Made by a program: the position numbers and the translations under genes
Shown here: positions 53,275-62,777 of the stretch, in pieces
How positions within the stretch are numbered: position 1 is the stretch's first letter
How the letters are laid out: each line of letters starts with the position of its first letter
The notes under the pieces: generated by a model
The model's input: only the letters and a program-made list of their open reading frames with translations
Databases searched by the model: none
What the model was told of the DNA's origin: nothing
DNA from: Bacteroidales bacterium UBA4293
GTDB lineage: Bacteria > Bacteroidota > Bacteroidia > Bacteroidales > Bacteroidaceae
Reading direction: 5' to 3'
Length of the DNA: 64,000 bases
NCBI GenBank assembly: GCA_002395835.1
Contig: DGVD01000015.1
Location: 272,735 to 336,734 of the forward strand

Positions 53275-54342
53275 ATGAGATTTCAAATTTTAACTATGCT
53301 GGCGTTGGCAGCGCTGGTTATTTCTTGTTCGGGAAATCAGTCTAAATCTGATGAACCGGTGCATAGTGTTATGTTGGTTCAGCCTGAAGGAGTGGCTGCA
53401 CTTGGTAGTAAGACTTTCTCTGGATTAGTAGAGGAAGGTCGTGAAATTAGTGTGGGTTTTAAAACTGCTGGTCAGTTGACTCGCATTTTAGTGAAGGAAG
53501 GTGATTATGTTCGTCAGGGACAGCTCATAGCACAGCTCGACGACAAGGATTACAAGCTAGGTGTGGATGCTGCACAGATTCAATATGACCAAATGAAACG
53601 TGAGGTGGCACGTATGAAGAAGCTCTATGACAACAAGAGTTTATCGGGCAACGACTATGATAAGGCTGTTTCTGGTTTAGGACAGTTAAAAGTGCAGTTG
53701 GATAGTAAGTCAAACCAACTTTCTTATACACGGCTTTATGCACCAACCAGTGGCTATGTGAAAAGTGTAAACTTTGAGGCTGCAGAGATGGTGAATGCAG
53801 GTACAGCTATCATTAACCTGCTGGATGTGAAGCAAATGGAAGTAACCATTAATATTCCTACTCGGCTTTATCTTCAAAAAGATAAAATAAAAGGGTTTGC
53901 TTGTAAGGGTAGTTTCTCTGAGGGGCAGTTGGTTCCATTAAAACTGTTGAGTATCAATCCACAGGCAGACAATAACCAGTTGTATAAAGTACGTTTGGGT
54001 CTTCAACCAGATCAGGCTAAAAATGTTACCAGTGGTATGAATGTAGAGGTTTCTTTAGAAATGGATCAGTCTGCAGAGAGCAAAGGATTGACCTTACCTC
54101 TTAGTGCTGTATTCCAGAAAGAAGGAAAAAGCTATGTTTGGATATACGATTCCAAAACTGGTTCTGTTAAACAAACTGCTGTGACTGTAGAGAAGATGAA
54201 TGCAGAGGGCAAAGCTGTTATTACTAGTGGGCTGAATGGTGAAGAACAGGTAGTTAAAGCTGGTGCTTTAGTGCTGGAGAATGGCGAAAAGGTGAAAGTA
54301 ATAGCTAAACCAAGTAAGACTAATGTAGGAGGGCTGATTTAA
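53275..54342 (+). CDS. RND efflux periplasmic adaptor (membrane fusion) lipoprotein
   Basis: A 355-residue lipoprotein (Cys18, VISCSG) bridging the inner-membrane pump and the outer-membrane channel. The lipoyl domain halves GQLTRILVKEGDYVRQGQ and TSGYVKSVNFEAAEMVNAG flank a helical hairpin (about 100-145). It is first in a three-gene operon, and its stop overlaps the pump start by one base (TAATG). Confidence 0.94.
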   Translation: MRFQILTMLALAALVISCSGNQSKSDEPVHSVMLVQPEGVAALGSKTFSGLVEEGREISVGFKTAGQLTRILVKEGDYVRQGQLIAQLDDKDYKLGVDAAQIQYDQMKREVARMKKLYDNKSLSGNDYDKAVSGLGQLKVQLDSKSNQLSYTRLYAPTSGYVKSVNFEAAEMVNAGTAIINLLDVKQMEVTINIPTRLYLQKDKIKGFACKGSFSEGQLVPLKLLSINPQADNNQLYKVRLGLQPDQAKNVTSGMNVEVSLEMDQSAESKGLTLPLSAVFQKEGKSYVWIYDSKTGSVKQTAVTVEKMNAEGKAVITSGLNGEEQVVKAGALVLENGEKVKVIAKPSKTNVGGLI

Positions 54343-57300
54343 TGAAAATCACGAAATTCTTTATGGATAGACCTACGGCCTTCTGGTCGTTTATGGTCAT
54401 GATTATCCTGGCTGGTGCATTGGCCTTTTCCAGTATGCCAAAACTGGAAGATCCCGCTGTAGCAGTTAAACAGGCCATGGTCATCATTCCATATCAGGGT
54501 GCAACTGCACATGAGGTGGAACTTAAAGTGGTGCAGCCTATGGAGGATGTTCTCCGTACGCTTCCTCAGGTTCGCAAACTTAAGTCGGAGTGCCAAAGTG
54601 GTATGGCTATGATTACCATAGAATATTCTTTGGAGGCTAAAGGAGAGGACTTGGAACAGTATTTCGACTTGCTTCGCAGAAAGGTAAATGACAATAAGTC
54701 TGTTCTTCCACAGGATTGTATGGATCCTATTGTGATGGATGACATGATGGATGTCTATGGTATATTCTATTCTCTGACAGGTGATGGCTATACTTATACA
54801 GAGCTAGAAAAATATGCTAAGTACATTCGTAGGAACTTGCTCACAGTAAAAGGAGTGAAACGAATTACTATAGCTGGAACCAGAAGGGAAGTCATCAATA
54901 TCAATATTGACAAGGAGAAAATAGCTCAAAATGGGCTGATTCCAACGCAAATTATGATGCAATTACAAGGAGCTGGTGCTACTGTAAATGCAGGAAATCT
55001 GGACATTGCTCAAGAGCGATTGCAAGTTACGGTTAATGATGCTGTTCAGAATGAAAATGATATCCGTGAGTTGAAAATTTCCACCATAGATGGCAAGACT
55101 ACTCGTTTAGGAGATATAGCCACTGTGACTAGAGAATATTCAGAACCTCAAACACAGGGATTTTTTGTAAATGGTAAGCCCGCTTTGGCAATCTGTGTAT
55201 CCATGAATGATGATGCCGTGGTACCTGATGTAGGCAAATTGGTGGATGAAAAGTTGAGTGAAACCTTGAAAAGTGTTCCGGCAGGAATGGAGACCGATAA
55301 AATTTTCTTCCAGCCGGATAAGGTAGATACAGCTATCACCTCTTTTATGATGAACTTGATAGAGTCAGTGCTTATCGTTATTATCGTACTGATTTTTGCC
55401 ATGGGTTTCCGTTCTGGTCTCATTATTGGTTTTGGTCTTGTATTGACTATCTGCCTGTCTTTCCCTATTTTGCTGGAGATGGGTACTACGCTTCAACGTA
55501 TTTCCTTAGGAGCGTTCATTATAGCCATGGGTATGCTGGTGGACAATGCCATTGTCATCATGGATGGTATTCTGGTAGACCGTGCCAAAGGATTGCCTGC
55601 TAGCACTTATCTTTATAGGATAGGGAAACAGACAGCCATGCCATTGCTAGGTGCAACTATCATTGGTGCTTCTACCTTCATTTGTATTTATATGACTCCT
55701 GGCTCAACGGGTGAGTATGCAGGTGATTTATTCTTGGTGCTTTGCGTCAGTTTGCTGGTTTCTTGGGCTTTGGCTTTAGTTCAGGTTCCAGTTTGTGCCC
55801 ATGCTTTTTTACCTAAACGTGAAGAATCTGGGGAACAAAAAGAGCCAATGAGTGGCAAATTCTACGTCAAGATGCGTGAGATCATTGTAAAGATGGTAGA
55901 TCATAAGAACTTGGCTATTTGTGTTTCAGTTTTAGCTTTGGTGCTTTGTGGTGCTGGTTTCATGAAGGTTAAGAATCTGTTCTTCCCAGATTTCGATTAT
56001 AAGCAGTTTGTGATAGAATATCAATTGCCAGTGGAAGCAGGGCCGGATCGTGTAAAACATGATTTGCTTGAAATCACCGACACTTTGTTGAAGAATAAAG
56101 ACATTGAACGTGTCTGCGCATCTATGGGTAGTGCTCCAGCTCATTATTGTCTGGTTCGTCCGATGAAAAATGGAGGAAACAGTTATGGTGAATTAACTAT
56201 AGATTGCAAGGATTTTAAGACAGTAGAGAAAGTTATCCCTATTATTCGTAAGCAACTTCGAGAGTCATATCCAGAAGCTACTGTTCGCTTCAAGAAGTAT
56301 AATTTCTCCATAAGTACTTCACATACAGTGGAGGTAATGTTCTCAGGCCCTGATCCAGCAGTTCTTCGTGAGTTGAGTGCTAAGGCTGAGGCCATAATGA
56401 AGAAAAGTGAATATATAGATGCTTATAGTGTCCAGAACAATTGGAAAGCACCAGCAAAAATGTTGGTTGCTGATTACATACAGCAGGATGCTTTGCGTAG
56501 TCGTATCCAACGTGGTGATGTAGGAAATGCACTTTTGGCTGCTACGGATGGTATGACTTGTGGTGTGCTGAACGAAGGAGATAAGCAGATTCTTATCAAT
56601 CTGAAGATGCAAAATGAGGATGGAACCAAAATTACAGATTTAACAGATATCCCTGTATGGAGTACAATCAATCTAAATCTGAATGCAGACGACCTTTCAG
56701 GTATTATGATGGGTAATACCAAAGATTTGCAGAAGAAACTGTTCCGAAGTACCCCTCTAAGCAATGTGACAGATGGTGTGAATCTTCAGTTTGAAGAGCC
56801 TTTCATTTATCGGTATAATGGGCAACGTGCCATTGAGGCTGAGTGTGATCCTAATCCTTATGTTGATGCTGCAACACCAGCAAAAGTTTTGGATGACATA
56901 CAAGATGCTATAGATCAAATAGAACTTCCAGATGGCTATAGTCGTCAGTGGGTAGGTGAACAAGACACCAGTAGTGAGGCTACTACAATGGTGTTCTCCT
57001 ATTTGCCATTGACATTCTTTCTTATCTTTATCATCTTGTTGCTTTTGTTCAACAGTTGGAAGAAGGTTTTCCTGATTATTGTATGTGTCCCATTTGTGAT
57101 ATGTGGTATTACTCCAGCACTTCTGGGGCTGAACATTCCATTTACTTTCATGGCAATAATTGGATTTGAAGGCTTGATAGGTATGGTTTGTAAGAATACA
57201 ATTGTGCTAGTGGATGAGGTTACTCGTTTGATTGATGAAGAGCACCAGAATCCTTATGATGCTGTAATAAATGCTACCGTAAGTCGTATCCGGCCGGTAA

Positions 57301-57473
57301 CAATGGCCTCATTGACTACTATCTTAGGTATGGCACCATTGCTTTCAGACCCAATGTACAATTCTATGGCGGTTTGTATTATGGGTGGTTTGACCATGGG
57401 AACTATAATTACTTTACTCTTAATGCCAGTGTTCTACACTGCAGTTTATCGCATTAAACGACCTACAGAATGA
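54342..57473 (+). CDS. RND efflux permease
   Basis: A 1043-residue inner-membrane proton-driven exporter with about 12 membrane helices in two repeats. Helix 1 is followed by a large periplasmic loop (PAVAVKQAMVIIPYQGA). Helix 4 motif LGAFIIAMGMLVDNAIVIMD carries the proton-relay Asp, and the second half has PFTFMAIIGFEGLIGMVCKN and RPVTMASLTTILGMAPL. The drug versus lipid/metal substrate is not clear; the family is closer to the general HAE/ACR group than to the CzcA group. Confidence 0.95.
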   Translation: MKITKFFMDRPTAFWSFMVMIILAGALAFSSMPKLEDPAVAVKQAMVIIPYQGATAHEVELKVVQPMEDVLRTLPQVRKLKSECQSGMAMITIEYSLEAKGEDLEQYFDLLRRKVNDNKSVLPQDCMDPIVMDDMMDVYGIFYSLTGDGYTYTELEKYAKYIRRNLLTVKGVKRITIAGTRREVININIDKEKIAQNGLIPTQIMMQLQGAGATVNAGNLDIAQERLQVTVNDAVQNENDIRELKISTIDGKTTRLGDIATVTREYSEPQTQGFFVNGKPALAICVSMNDDAVVPDVGKLVDEKLSETLKSVPAGMETDKIFFQPDKVDTAITSFMMNLIESVLIVIIVLIFAMGFRSGLIIGFGLVLTICLSFPILLEMGTTLQRISLGAFIIAMGMLVDNAIVIMDGILVDRAKGLPASTYLYRIGKQTAMPLLGATIIGASTFICIYMTPGSTGEYAGDLFLVLCVSLLVSWALALVQVPVCAHAFLPKREESGEQKEPMSGKFYVKMREIIVKMVDHKNLAICVSVLALVLCGAGFMKVKNLFFPDFDYKQFVIEYQLPVEAGPDRVKHDLLEITDTLLKNKDIERVCASMGSAPAHYCLVRPMKNGGNSYGELTIDCKDFKTVEKVIPIIRKQLRESYPEATVRFKKYNFSISTSHTVEVMFSGPDPAVLRELSAKAEAIMKKSEYIDAYSVQNNWKAPAKMLVADYIQQDALRSRIQRGDVGNALLAATDGMTCGVLNEGDKQILINLKMQNEDGTKITDLTDIPVWSTINLNLNADDLSGIMMGNTKDLQKKLFRSTPLSNVTDGVNLQFEEPFIYRYNGQRAIEAECDPNPYVDAATPAKVLDDIQDAIDQIELPDGYSRQWVGEQDTSSEATTMVFSYLPLTFFLIFIILLLLFNSWKKVFLIIVCVPFVICGITPALLGLNIPFTFMAIIGFEGLIGMVCKNTIVLVDEVTRLIDEEHQNPYDAVINATVSRIRPVTMASLTTILGMAPLLSDPMYNSMAVCIMGGLTMGTIITLLLMPVFYTAVYRIKRPTE

Positions 57474-58777
57474 TGAAGAAGTTTTTAATAACTCTTATAG
57501 CAGTTGCTTCTGGTCTTGGTGCCAGTGCACAACAGGTTTTGACACTGAACCAGCTACAGTGTCGTGAAATGGCCTTGCAGAATGATGAAAGAATTAAAAG
57601 CATGGACAATGCACAAAAACAGGCCGAGATAGACAAACAGGTTGCTTTCTTGAACTATCTGCCTACTGTGGATGGAAGTTTACTAGGTATCTACCAGTTT
57701 GCTTCTACAGACATGATGGGTATGAAAATGGAAATGAAGCCTATGTATATGGCTGGGCTGACTATGCAGGAAACTCTTTATGCCGGTGGTCGAATAAAAG
57801 CAGGTAATGACCTTGCAGAGATAGGCCGTAACGTAGCGGAGCAAAACATTAGAAAGACCCGTGCAGAAGTGCTGGCTGATGTGGATAATGCATATTGGAC
57901 TTATGTATCTGTACGGAAGAAAGTGGAAATGCTCAAGACTTATGTGGAATATATCCAATCCCTGTTTGACCAGGTGAAAATCAGTGTAGAGGCAGAATTG
58001 GCTGTAGAGAATGATTTGCTGCGTATCAATGCAAAGAAAAGCGAAATACAATATAATCTTCAAAAGGCAGAAACGGGTGCTGATTTGTGCCGTATGATGC
58101 TTTGCAACTATATTGGAGTAGATTTGGATACACAAATCAATCCAGCTGATGAAGAGATTGTAATTACTATGCCGGAAAATATGGATGAGGATATTTCAAA
58201 TTTACCTGAAATGCAGATGTTGAACCAAGGAGTTCTAGCTAAGAAGAAGCAAGTAAAGATGGCATTGGGTGAGTATTTACCATCTTTGGTTGGAATGTTT
58301 GGTTATTCTGCTTATGGGGGAATCAAGACTAGTGGAACCCAGATGGTGGATGGTGTGGCTTATCCATTCAGCAACAAGATGAAATCCGATGGCGCCAGTG
58401 CCATGGTTATGCTTAGTGTCCCAATTTGGAATTGGGGCATGGGAAAAAAGAGTGTGAAGAAGGCTAAATTGGATGTACTTAATGCCCAACTGGATTTACA
58501 GCGCAATCAGCGTTTGCTGGCTATTCAGGCACGCAGTGCAGTTAAAAACGTACAGAATGGCTATCTCCAGGTGCAGACAGCCCAGCTAGGTGCTCAGCAA
58601 AGTGATGAAAACCTACGTGTCATGAATGACCGTTATGAAAATGCGATGTCCACATTGACTGATTTACTGGATGCTCAAAGCCAGTGGCAACAGGCACAAA
58701 GCAACTTGATAGAGGCACAGACACAGTATAAGATTTATCAGACAGAATACCTGAAGGCAGTGGGAAGATTAGAATAA
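57470..58777 (+). CDS. TolC-family outer-membrane efflux protein
   Basis: A 435-residue outer-membrane channel with signal peptide (MMKKFLITLIAVASGLGASA), two TolC-like halves (YAGGRIKAGNDLAEIGRNVAEQ and PIWNWGMGKKSVKKAKLDVL) and long alpha-helical stretches. It overlaps the permease by 4 bases and completes the tripartite pump. Confidence 0.95.
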   Translation: MMKKFLITLIAVASGLGASAQQVLTLNQLQCREMALQNDERIKSMDNAQKQAEIDKQVAFLNYLPTVDGSLLGIYQFASTDMMGMKMEMKPMYMAGLTMQETLYAGGRIKAGNDLAEIGRNVAEQNIRKTRAEVLADVDNAYWTYVSVRKKVEMLKTYVEYIQSLFDQVKISVEAELAVENDLLRINAKKSEIQYNLQKAETGADLCRMMLCNYIGVDLDTQINPADEEIVITMPENMDEDISNLPEMQMLNQGVLAKKKQVKMALGEYLPSLVGMFGYSAYGGIKTSGTQMVDGVAYPFSNKMKSDGASAMVMLSVPIWNWGMGKKSVKKAKLDVLNAQLDLQRNQRLLAIQARSAVKNVQNGYLQVQTAQLGAQQSDENLRVMNDRYENAMSTLTDLLDAQSQWQQAQSNLIEAQTQYKIYQTEYLKAVGRLE

Positions 58778-58798
58778 TTGTCCCCTGTTTTTAAGGTG

Positions 58799-59716
58799 CT
58801 ATTTATCACCTCGCTGAAATGCCAGTGGAGTCATTCCTGTATGTTTCTTGAAATAGCGGCAGAAAAATGACTCACAGGAAAAATTCAGGAAATCACTGAT
58901 TTGAAGAATGGTGTACTGACGACTCTTGATGAGCATCTTTGCTTCATTGATAACCAACCGGTTAATATGCTCTCCCGCATAGTAACCGGTTGTTTTATAT
59001 ACTACTTGTGAGAGATATTTTGGAGTAATACAAAGCAAATCTGCGTAATATTTGATGTTACGCTCCTTTCTGTAATGTGATTCAATAGCCATCATGAAAC
59101 GATTACTCAAATCTTGGTTCCGGTTTGCCTGTTGAGGCTTTTCTTCATCATCTATATTTCTCAGTAAAATGGCATATATTCCTAAGAACAATACCTGCAT
59201 ATATCCTCTGGCTATCTCTTTCTGAAGGGAAAGATGAACGTTATTGTTTAGGCACTCTTGGACTCTTCTATATATATGTAACACTTCTTCTGATTCTTCC
59301 GGATTCAGGCTGAAGCAAGGGTTTACTAGCGTTCTTCTCCATATAGCGGTGGCATCCACTTGGCTCAAGATAGGGGTGTAGAACTTTTCATCCATGATGA
59401 TGTTAATGAATTTAGTTCCTGGATAAAAGTTTGACATTAGACCGATCATGCCTCCTACACCGATAATGCCCTGGTTCTCTTTTATCTCAATGGTAGATGC
59501 TCCCATTCCTATTTCCACTTTGCCTTCCAAACAAAGGAATAGGGTCATGGAAGAGTTCAATTGAATAGGGGTAGACAAATACTCTTTTGCCTCATCTGAT
59601 TCCAGATCTATTTCTTGATCTAGATTATCTACAAGGTTCAATTCATCTTTCCAGGAAGAGTTCTCAAATGCTGATTTTAAAAGTTTTGCATTGAGTGGTT
59701 TTATATTTCTTTTCAT
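58799..59716 (-). CDS. AraC-family transcriptional regulator
   Basis: A 305-residue regulator. The N-terminal part (about 1-175) looks like an AraC sensor fold (LCLEGKVEIGMGASTIEI), and the C-terminal HTH pair is LCITPKYLSQVVYKTTGY and ISDFLNFSCESFFCRYFKK, ending HTGMTPLAFQR. It converges on the efflux operon 22 bases after its stop, and such neighbours often regulate the pump (inference). Confidence 0.92.
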   Translation of the reverse strand: MKRNIKPLNAKLLKSAFENSSWKDELNLVDNLDQEIDLESDEAKEYLSTPIQLNSSMTLFLCLEGKVEIGMGASTIEIKENQGIIGVGGMIGLMSNFYPGTKFINIIMDEKFYTPILSQVDATAIWRRTLVNPCFSLNPEESEEVLHIYRRVQECLNNNVHLSLQKEIARGYMQVLFLGIYAILLRNIDDEEKPQQANRNQDLSNRFMMAIESHYRKERNIKYYADLLCITPKYLSQVVYKTTGYYAGEHINRLVINEAKMLIKSRQYTILQISDFLNFSCESFFCRYFKKHTGMTPLAFQRGDK

Positions 59717-59739
59717 GTATTAGTTTATAAAGGCTGTGC

Positions 59740-59747
59740 CAAAATTA
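59740..59747 (-). promoter_or_regulatory. araC-like gene promoter -7 box
   Basis: Leftward TAATTTTG matches TAnnTTTG, 23 bases before the ATG. Confidence 0.55.
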
Positions 59748-59836
59748 GAAATAAAACGACGAATCGTCAATTTCTATACATAAATTTTAACCAAAAGTCC
59801 TTTCCCTGTTCTCGGTGGCATATAATTTAGTCCTTC

Positions 59837-59899
59837 CTTCGCTCTTCCTTCGTTCAACCATTGTTCAACCATTGCTCATAGAGCGAAGGAAGAGCGAAG
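59837..59899. other. 16-bp perfect inverted repeat with internal 11-bp direct repeats
   Basis: CTTCGCTCTTCCTTCG (59837-59852) and CGAAGGAAGAGCGAAG (59884-59899) are perfect inverted copies. Between them GTTCAACCATT occurs twice in tandem (59852-59862, 59863-59873), and GAGTGAACGAAGGATGAGCG follows after. It lies 30 bases past the oxidoreductase stop, so it may terminate it or be a mobile repeat. Confidence 0.7.
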
Positions 59900-59929
59900 A
59901 GTGAACGAAGGATGAGCGAAGAAGGCTTA

Positions 59930-61276
59930 TCAATCGATTTCCAAATTATAGCCTTCTCGGTACTGATAAGAGGTCAATTTCTGTGCCTCTGCGTCATTCA
60001 TGAATTTTTGCACTATTGGATTCCAAACTACCGGACGTTTTAATTCCGTAGCGATATTACCAATACAGCAGACAATGTTGGATGTATGCCCCGTTTCAAC
60101 AGGCACCAGTGGATCTACATGCGCCCTAACTGCATCGATGAAATTTTGATGGTGCCAAGCTGTACAAGCATAACCACTTTTGCCTTGAATCAGTTCATGA
60201 GCGAATTTGGGGTTATCGGTAATATACTTACCTCGGAAGATTGTCAATGTACCTTCTTCGCCAAAAATTTGGACACCTGCCTCTTGCCCACTAATAGGCT
60301 CTTCTGTCATGACTATTCCATTGTCGTAAAGGTAAGTCAAAGAATCATATTGACGATACCCTGCTGGTATGACTTTGACAGGTCCACTGCCATCCTTTCC
60401 GATGGCCCACTGAGCTATGTCGAACATGTGAGCACCCCAGTCGGTCATGAGGCCACCACCTGTTTCCTTGAACCAACGCCACTTACCCCAGCATAAATCC
60501 CGTCCTTTCTCATCAAGTTTAGGATTGAAGTCTGGATGATATTTCACAGAAGTAGGGAGAGGACCAAGCCACTTGTCCCAATTTAAACCAGCAGGACATT
60601 CTTCTGCAGGGAGAGAACGTGGAACTGGACATCCACTGTCCTTGTTGTATTCATTTCGTCCTACATATACCTTAATTTTCTCTATCTTCCCTAGCAATCC
60701 TTCTCGGCAAAGGCTTGTTCCATAGGCAAACTCATCGAAGGAACGCTGCATGGAGCCCACCTGCAGAATAACACCGTATTTGCGAACTGCCTTTACCAAC
60801 TGCTGTCCTTCATAAATAGTCAGCGTGAGAGGCTTTTCCATATAGATGTCCTTTCCAGCCTTGGCTGCTGCTATACCGATGATGGCATGCTGATGGTCAG
60901 GGGTAGCTATAACCACTGCATCTACGTCTTTACGTGAGAGAACGTTCTGGTAGTCTTCATAGCACTCTACCTTTACTTTCTTTTCTCCCTGTTCTTTGTA
61001 GTATGCAGTTACTTGGTTTATAAAGCGGGTTCGTTTGACATCATACACATCGGCACCACAAACCACTCTTACACCTGGTAGCCTCAAGAAACTACTGACG
61101 AGGTAGGCAGCCTGTTGACCTAAGCCTATAAATCCGATGTTCACTTGATTATTAGGAGATTTCTTCATAGAAGTTCCCGTTTTTCTTTCATTAGTTAAAG
61201 CCAAGGAAGGAAGCGCAGGAATCATCATTCCGGCAGTACCGAGCCCTAGAGTCATAAGGAATTCACGACGTTTCAT
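59930..61276 (-). CDS. Gfo/Idh/MocA-family oxidoreductase with Tat signal
   Basis: A 448-residue NAD(P)-dependent sugar oxidoreductase type. The N-terminal twin-arginine signal MKRREFLMTLGLG suggests export. The Rossmann fold GFIGLGQQAAYL (with VVCGADVYD) and EKPLTLTIYEG (catalytic Lys) are visible, as is a late GGGLMTDWGAHMFDIAQWA motif. Such secreted family members act on glycan derivatives; substrate unknown. It diverges from the GH30 gene. Confidence 0.93.
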   Translation of the reverse strand: MKRREFLMTLGLGTAGMMIPALPSLALTNERKTGTSMKKSPNNQVNIGFIGLGQQAAYLVSSFLRLPGVRVVCGADVYDVKRTRFINQVTAYYKEQGEKKVKVECYEDYQNVLSRKDVDAVVIATPDHQHAIIGIAAAKAGKDIYMEKPLTLTIYEGQQLVKAVRKYGVILQVGSMQRSFDEFAYGTSLCREGLLGKIEKIKVYVGRNEYNKDSGCPVPRSLPAEECPAGLNWDKWLGPLPTSVKYHPDFNPKLDEKGRDLCWGKWRWFKETGGGLMTDWGAHMFDIAQWAIGKDGSGPVKVIPAGYRQYDSLTYLYDNGIVMTEEPISGQEAGVQIFGEEGTLTIFRGKYITDNPKFAHELIQGKSGYACTAWHHQNFIDAVRAHVDPLVPVETGHTSNIVCCIGNIATELKRPVVWNPIVQKFMNDAEAQKLTSYQYREGYNLEID

Positions 61277-61300
61277 GGTATTTGTTATTTAGGTTTGGTA

Positions 61301-61308
61301 CAAAAATA
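61301..61308 (-). promoter_or_regulatory. Oxidoreductase promoter -7 box
   Basis: Leftward TATTTTTG matches TAnnTTTG, 24 bases before the ATG. Confidence 0.5.
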
Positions 61309-61385
61309 AACAAAATATTTGGAACTCTGCAAGAACAACCCCAAAAAGAGAGGATGAAAACGTAGTCTACTAAGCATACTTTTTA

Positions 61386-61393
61386 TATCTTTG
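61386..61393 (+). promoter_or_regulatory. GH30 promoter -7 box next to the start codon
   Basis: TATCTTTG matches TAnnTTTG and ends only 4 bases before the ATG at 61398. The expected transcript start falls on or next to that ATG. No clear -33 TTG is seen. Confidence 0.6.
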
Positions 61394-61397
61394 CGGT

Positions 61398-62777
61398 ATG
61401 AGAAAGGTGTGGATATTGTTTTTGTTACTAGTGTCAGTTTCCATAAGGGCACAGATTCAGGTAGATGTGAATAAGAAAGCGCAGCAGACTGAGGGTTGGG
61501 GAGTCTCTTTGTGCTGGTGGGCTCATATGTGTGGAACTTGGAGTGACGATAAGATAGATACACTGGTGGACTGGCTGGTTTCACCCGATGGATTGAACTT
61601 TAATATCTTCCGTTATAATATAGGAGGGGGAGATGACCCGCAGAACAGGAATTGCGACCTGCATCACATGGGAAAAGGGAAGGGAATCCGTGCGGAAATG
61701 CCTGGCTTCAAACAGTATGCTGATAGCCCGTACGACTGGCAGGCAGATTCTGCTCAAGTTAAGATTCTACTGAAGATTCGTGAGAAAAGGCCCGATGCCA
61801 TTTTTGAAGCCTTTAGTAATTCTGCTCCTTGGTTCATGACGAAAAGCGGTTGTGTGGCAGGCAATAAAAATCCTGGAGAAGATAATCTGCGTAAGGAGTG
61901 TTATGATGATTTTGCAAATTACCTGGTGGATGTGTGCCAACATTTTAAAGAGAAATACGGGTTGGTTTTCCGAACCTTGGAGCCTTTCAATGAATCACAT
62001 TCTGACTATTGGGGGCAGAATGGCTCTCAAGAGGGCTGTCATTTCGATACAAAGAGCCAAGTAGAGGTTATCAAGAGATTGTATCCTTTACTGAAAGCAA
62101 AAGGCTTAGAAACGGTTATTTCTGCTAGTGATGAAACATCCACGGGACATTCCTTGGAGGTTTTAGATGGATATGGTGATGTGTTATCCTTAATAGGGCA
62201 GTGGAACGTACATACTTATTCTGCTACTAAAGAAGAACGTCAGTTGCTGTATGAAAAGGTATCTAGTCATGGCATTCGTCTTTGGCAAAGTGAGTCGGGT
62301 AGTGGAGGACAAGGCATTGGTGGAAACTTGAGAATGCTTCAGCGTTTGTTTGACGATATTCATGATTTAAAGCCTGCTGCTTGGTGCGATTGGCAATATG
62401 TGGAGGAGAAAGGTGATCAGTGGAGTATGGTCAGAGGAGACTTCCAAAATCAGCATTTTGAAAAGGTAAAAAACTATTATGTTCGGCAACAGGTTTCTAG
62501 GTTCATCCGAAGGGGAGATTTTTTTCTCCTTAAGGAGAATGACCAGACGCTAGCTGCAGTCTCTCCAGATGGAAGTCGTTTAGTGTTGGTTGTTTTGAAT
62601 AATACCGATGAGGTAGAGACGAAGACTTACCAGTTGCCTAAGAAGATTTCCAAAGCTGAATTGTATATTACTTCAGAAACTCAGAATTTAGAAAAGGAGA
62701 TTATTTCTTTGGAAAGTGAGGAACTAGTTGTTACATTGGCTCCTCATTCGGTCAGAACTTATATTTTCAGCCTTTAA
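61398..62777 (+). CDS. Glycoside hydrolase family 30
   Basis: A 459-residue secreted glycosidase with signal peptide MRKVWILFLLLVSVSIRAQ. The catalytic barrel carries NIFRYNIGGGDDP, FSNSAPWFMT, the acid/base Glu in EPFNESHSDYW and the nucleophile Glu in QSESGSGG. A C-terminal beta-sandwich follows (about 365-459, SRFIRRGDFFLL and SPDGSRLVLVVLNN). GH30 includes endo-beta-1,6-galactanases and glucanases; galactanase-like is my guess from the shape. It ends 4 bases inside the convergent LuxR-type gene. Confidence 0.9.
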   Translation: MRKVWILFLLLVSVSIRAQIQVDVNKKAQQTEGWGVSLCWWAHMCGTWSDDKIDTLVDWLVSPDGLNFNIFRYNIGGGDDPQNRNCDLHHMGKGKGIRAEMPGFKQYADSPYDWQADSAQVKILLKIREKRPDAIFEAFSNSAPWFMTKSGCVAGNKNPGEDNLRKECYDDFANYLVDVCQHFKEKYGLVFRTLEPFNESHSDYWGQNGSQEGCHFDTKSQVEVIKRLYPLLKAKGLETVISASDETSTGHSLEVLDGYGDVLSLIGQWNVHTYSATKEERQLLYEKVSSHGIRLWQSESGSGGQGIGGNLRMLQRLFDDIHDLKPAAWCDWQYVEEKGDQWSMVRGDFQNQHFEKVKNYYVRQQVSRFIRRGDFFLLKENDQTLAAVSPDGSRLVLVVLNNTDEVETKTYQLPKKISKAELYITSETQNLEKEIISLESEELVVTLAPHSVRTYIFSL

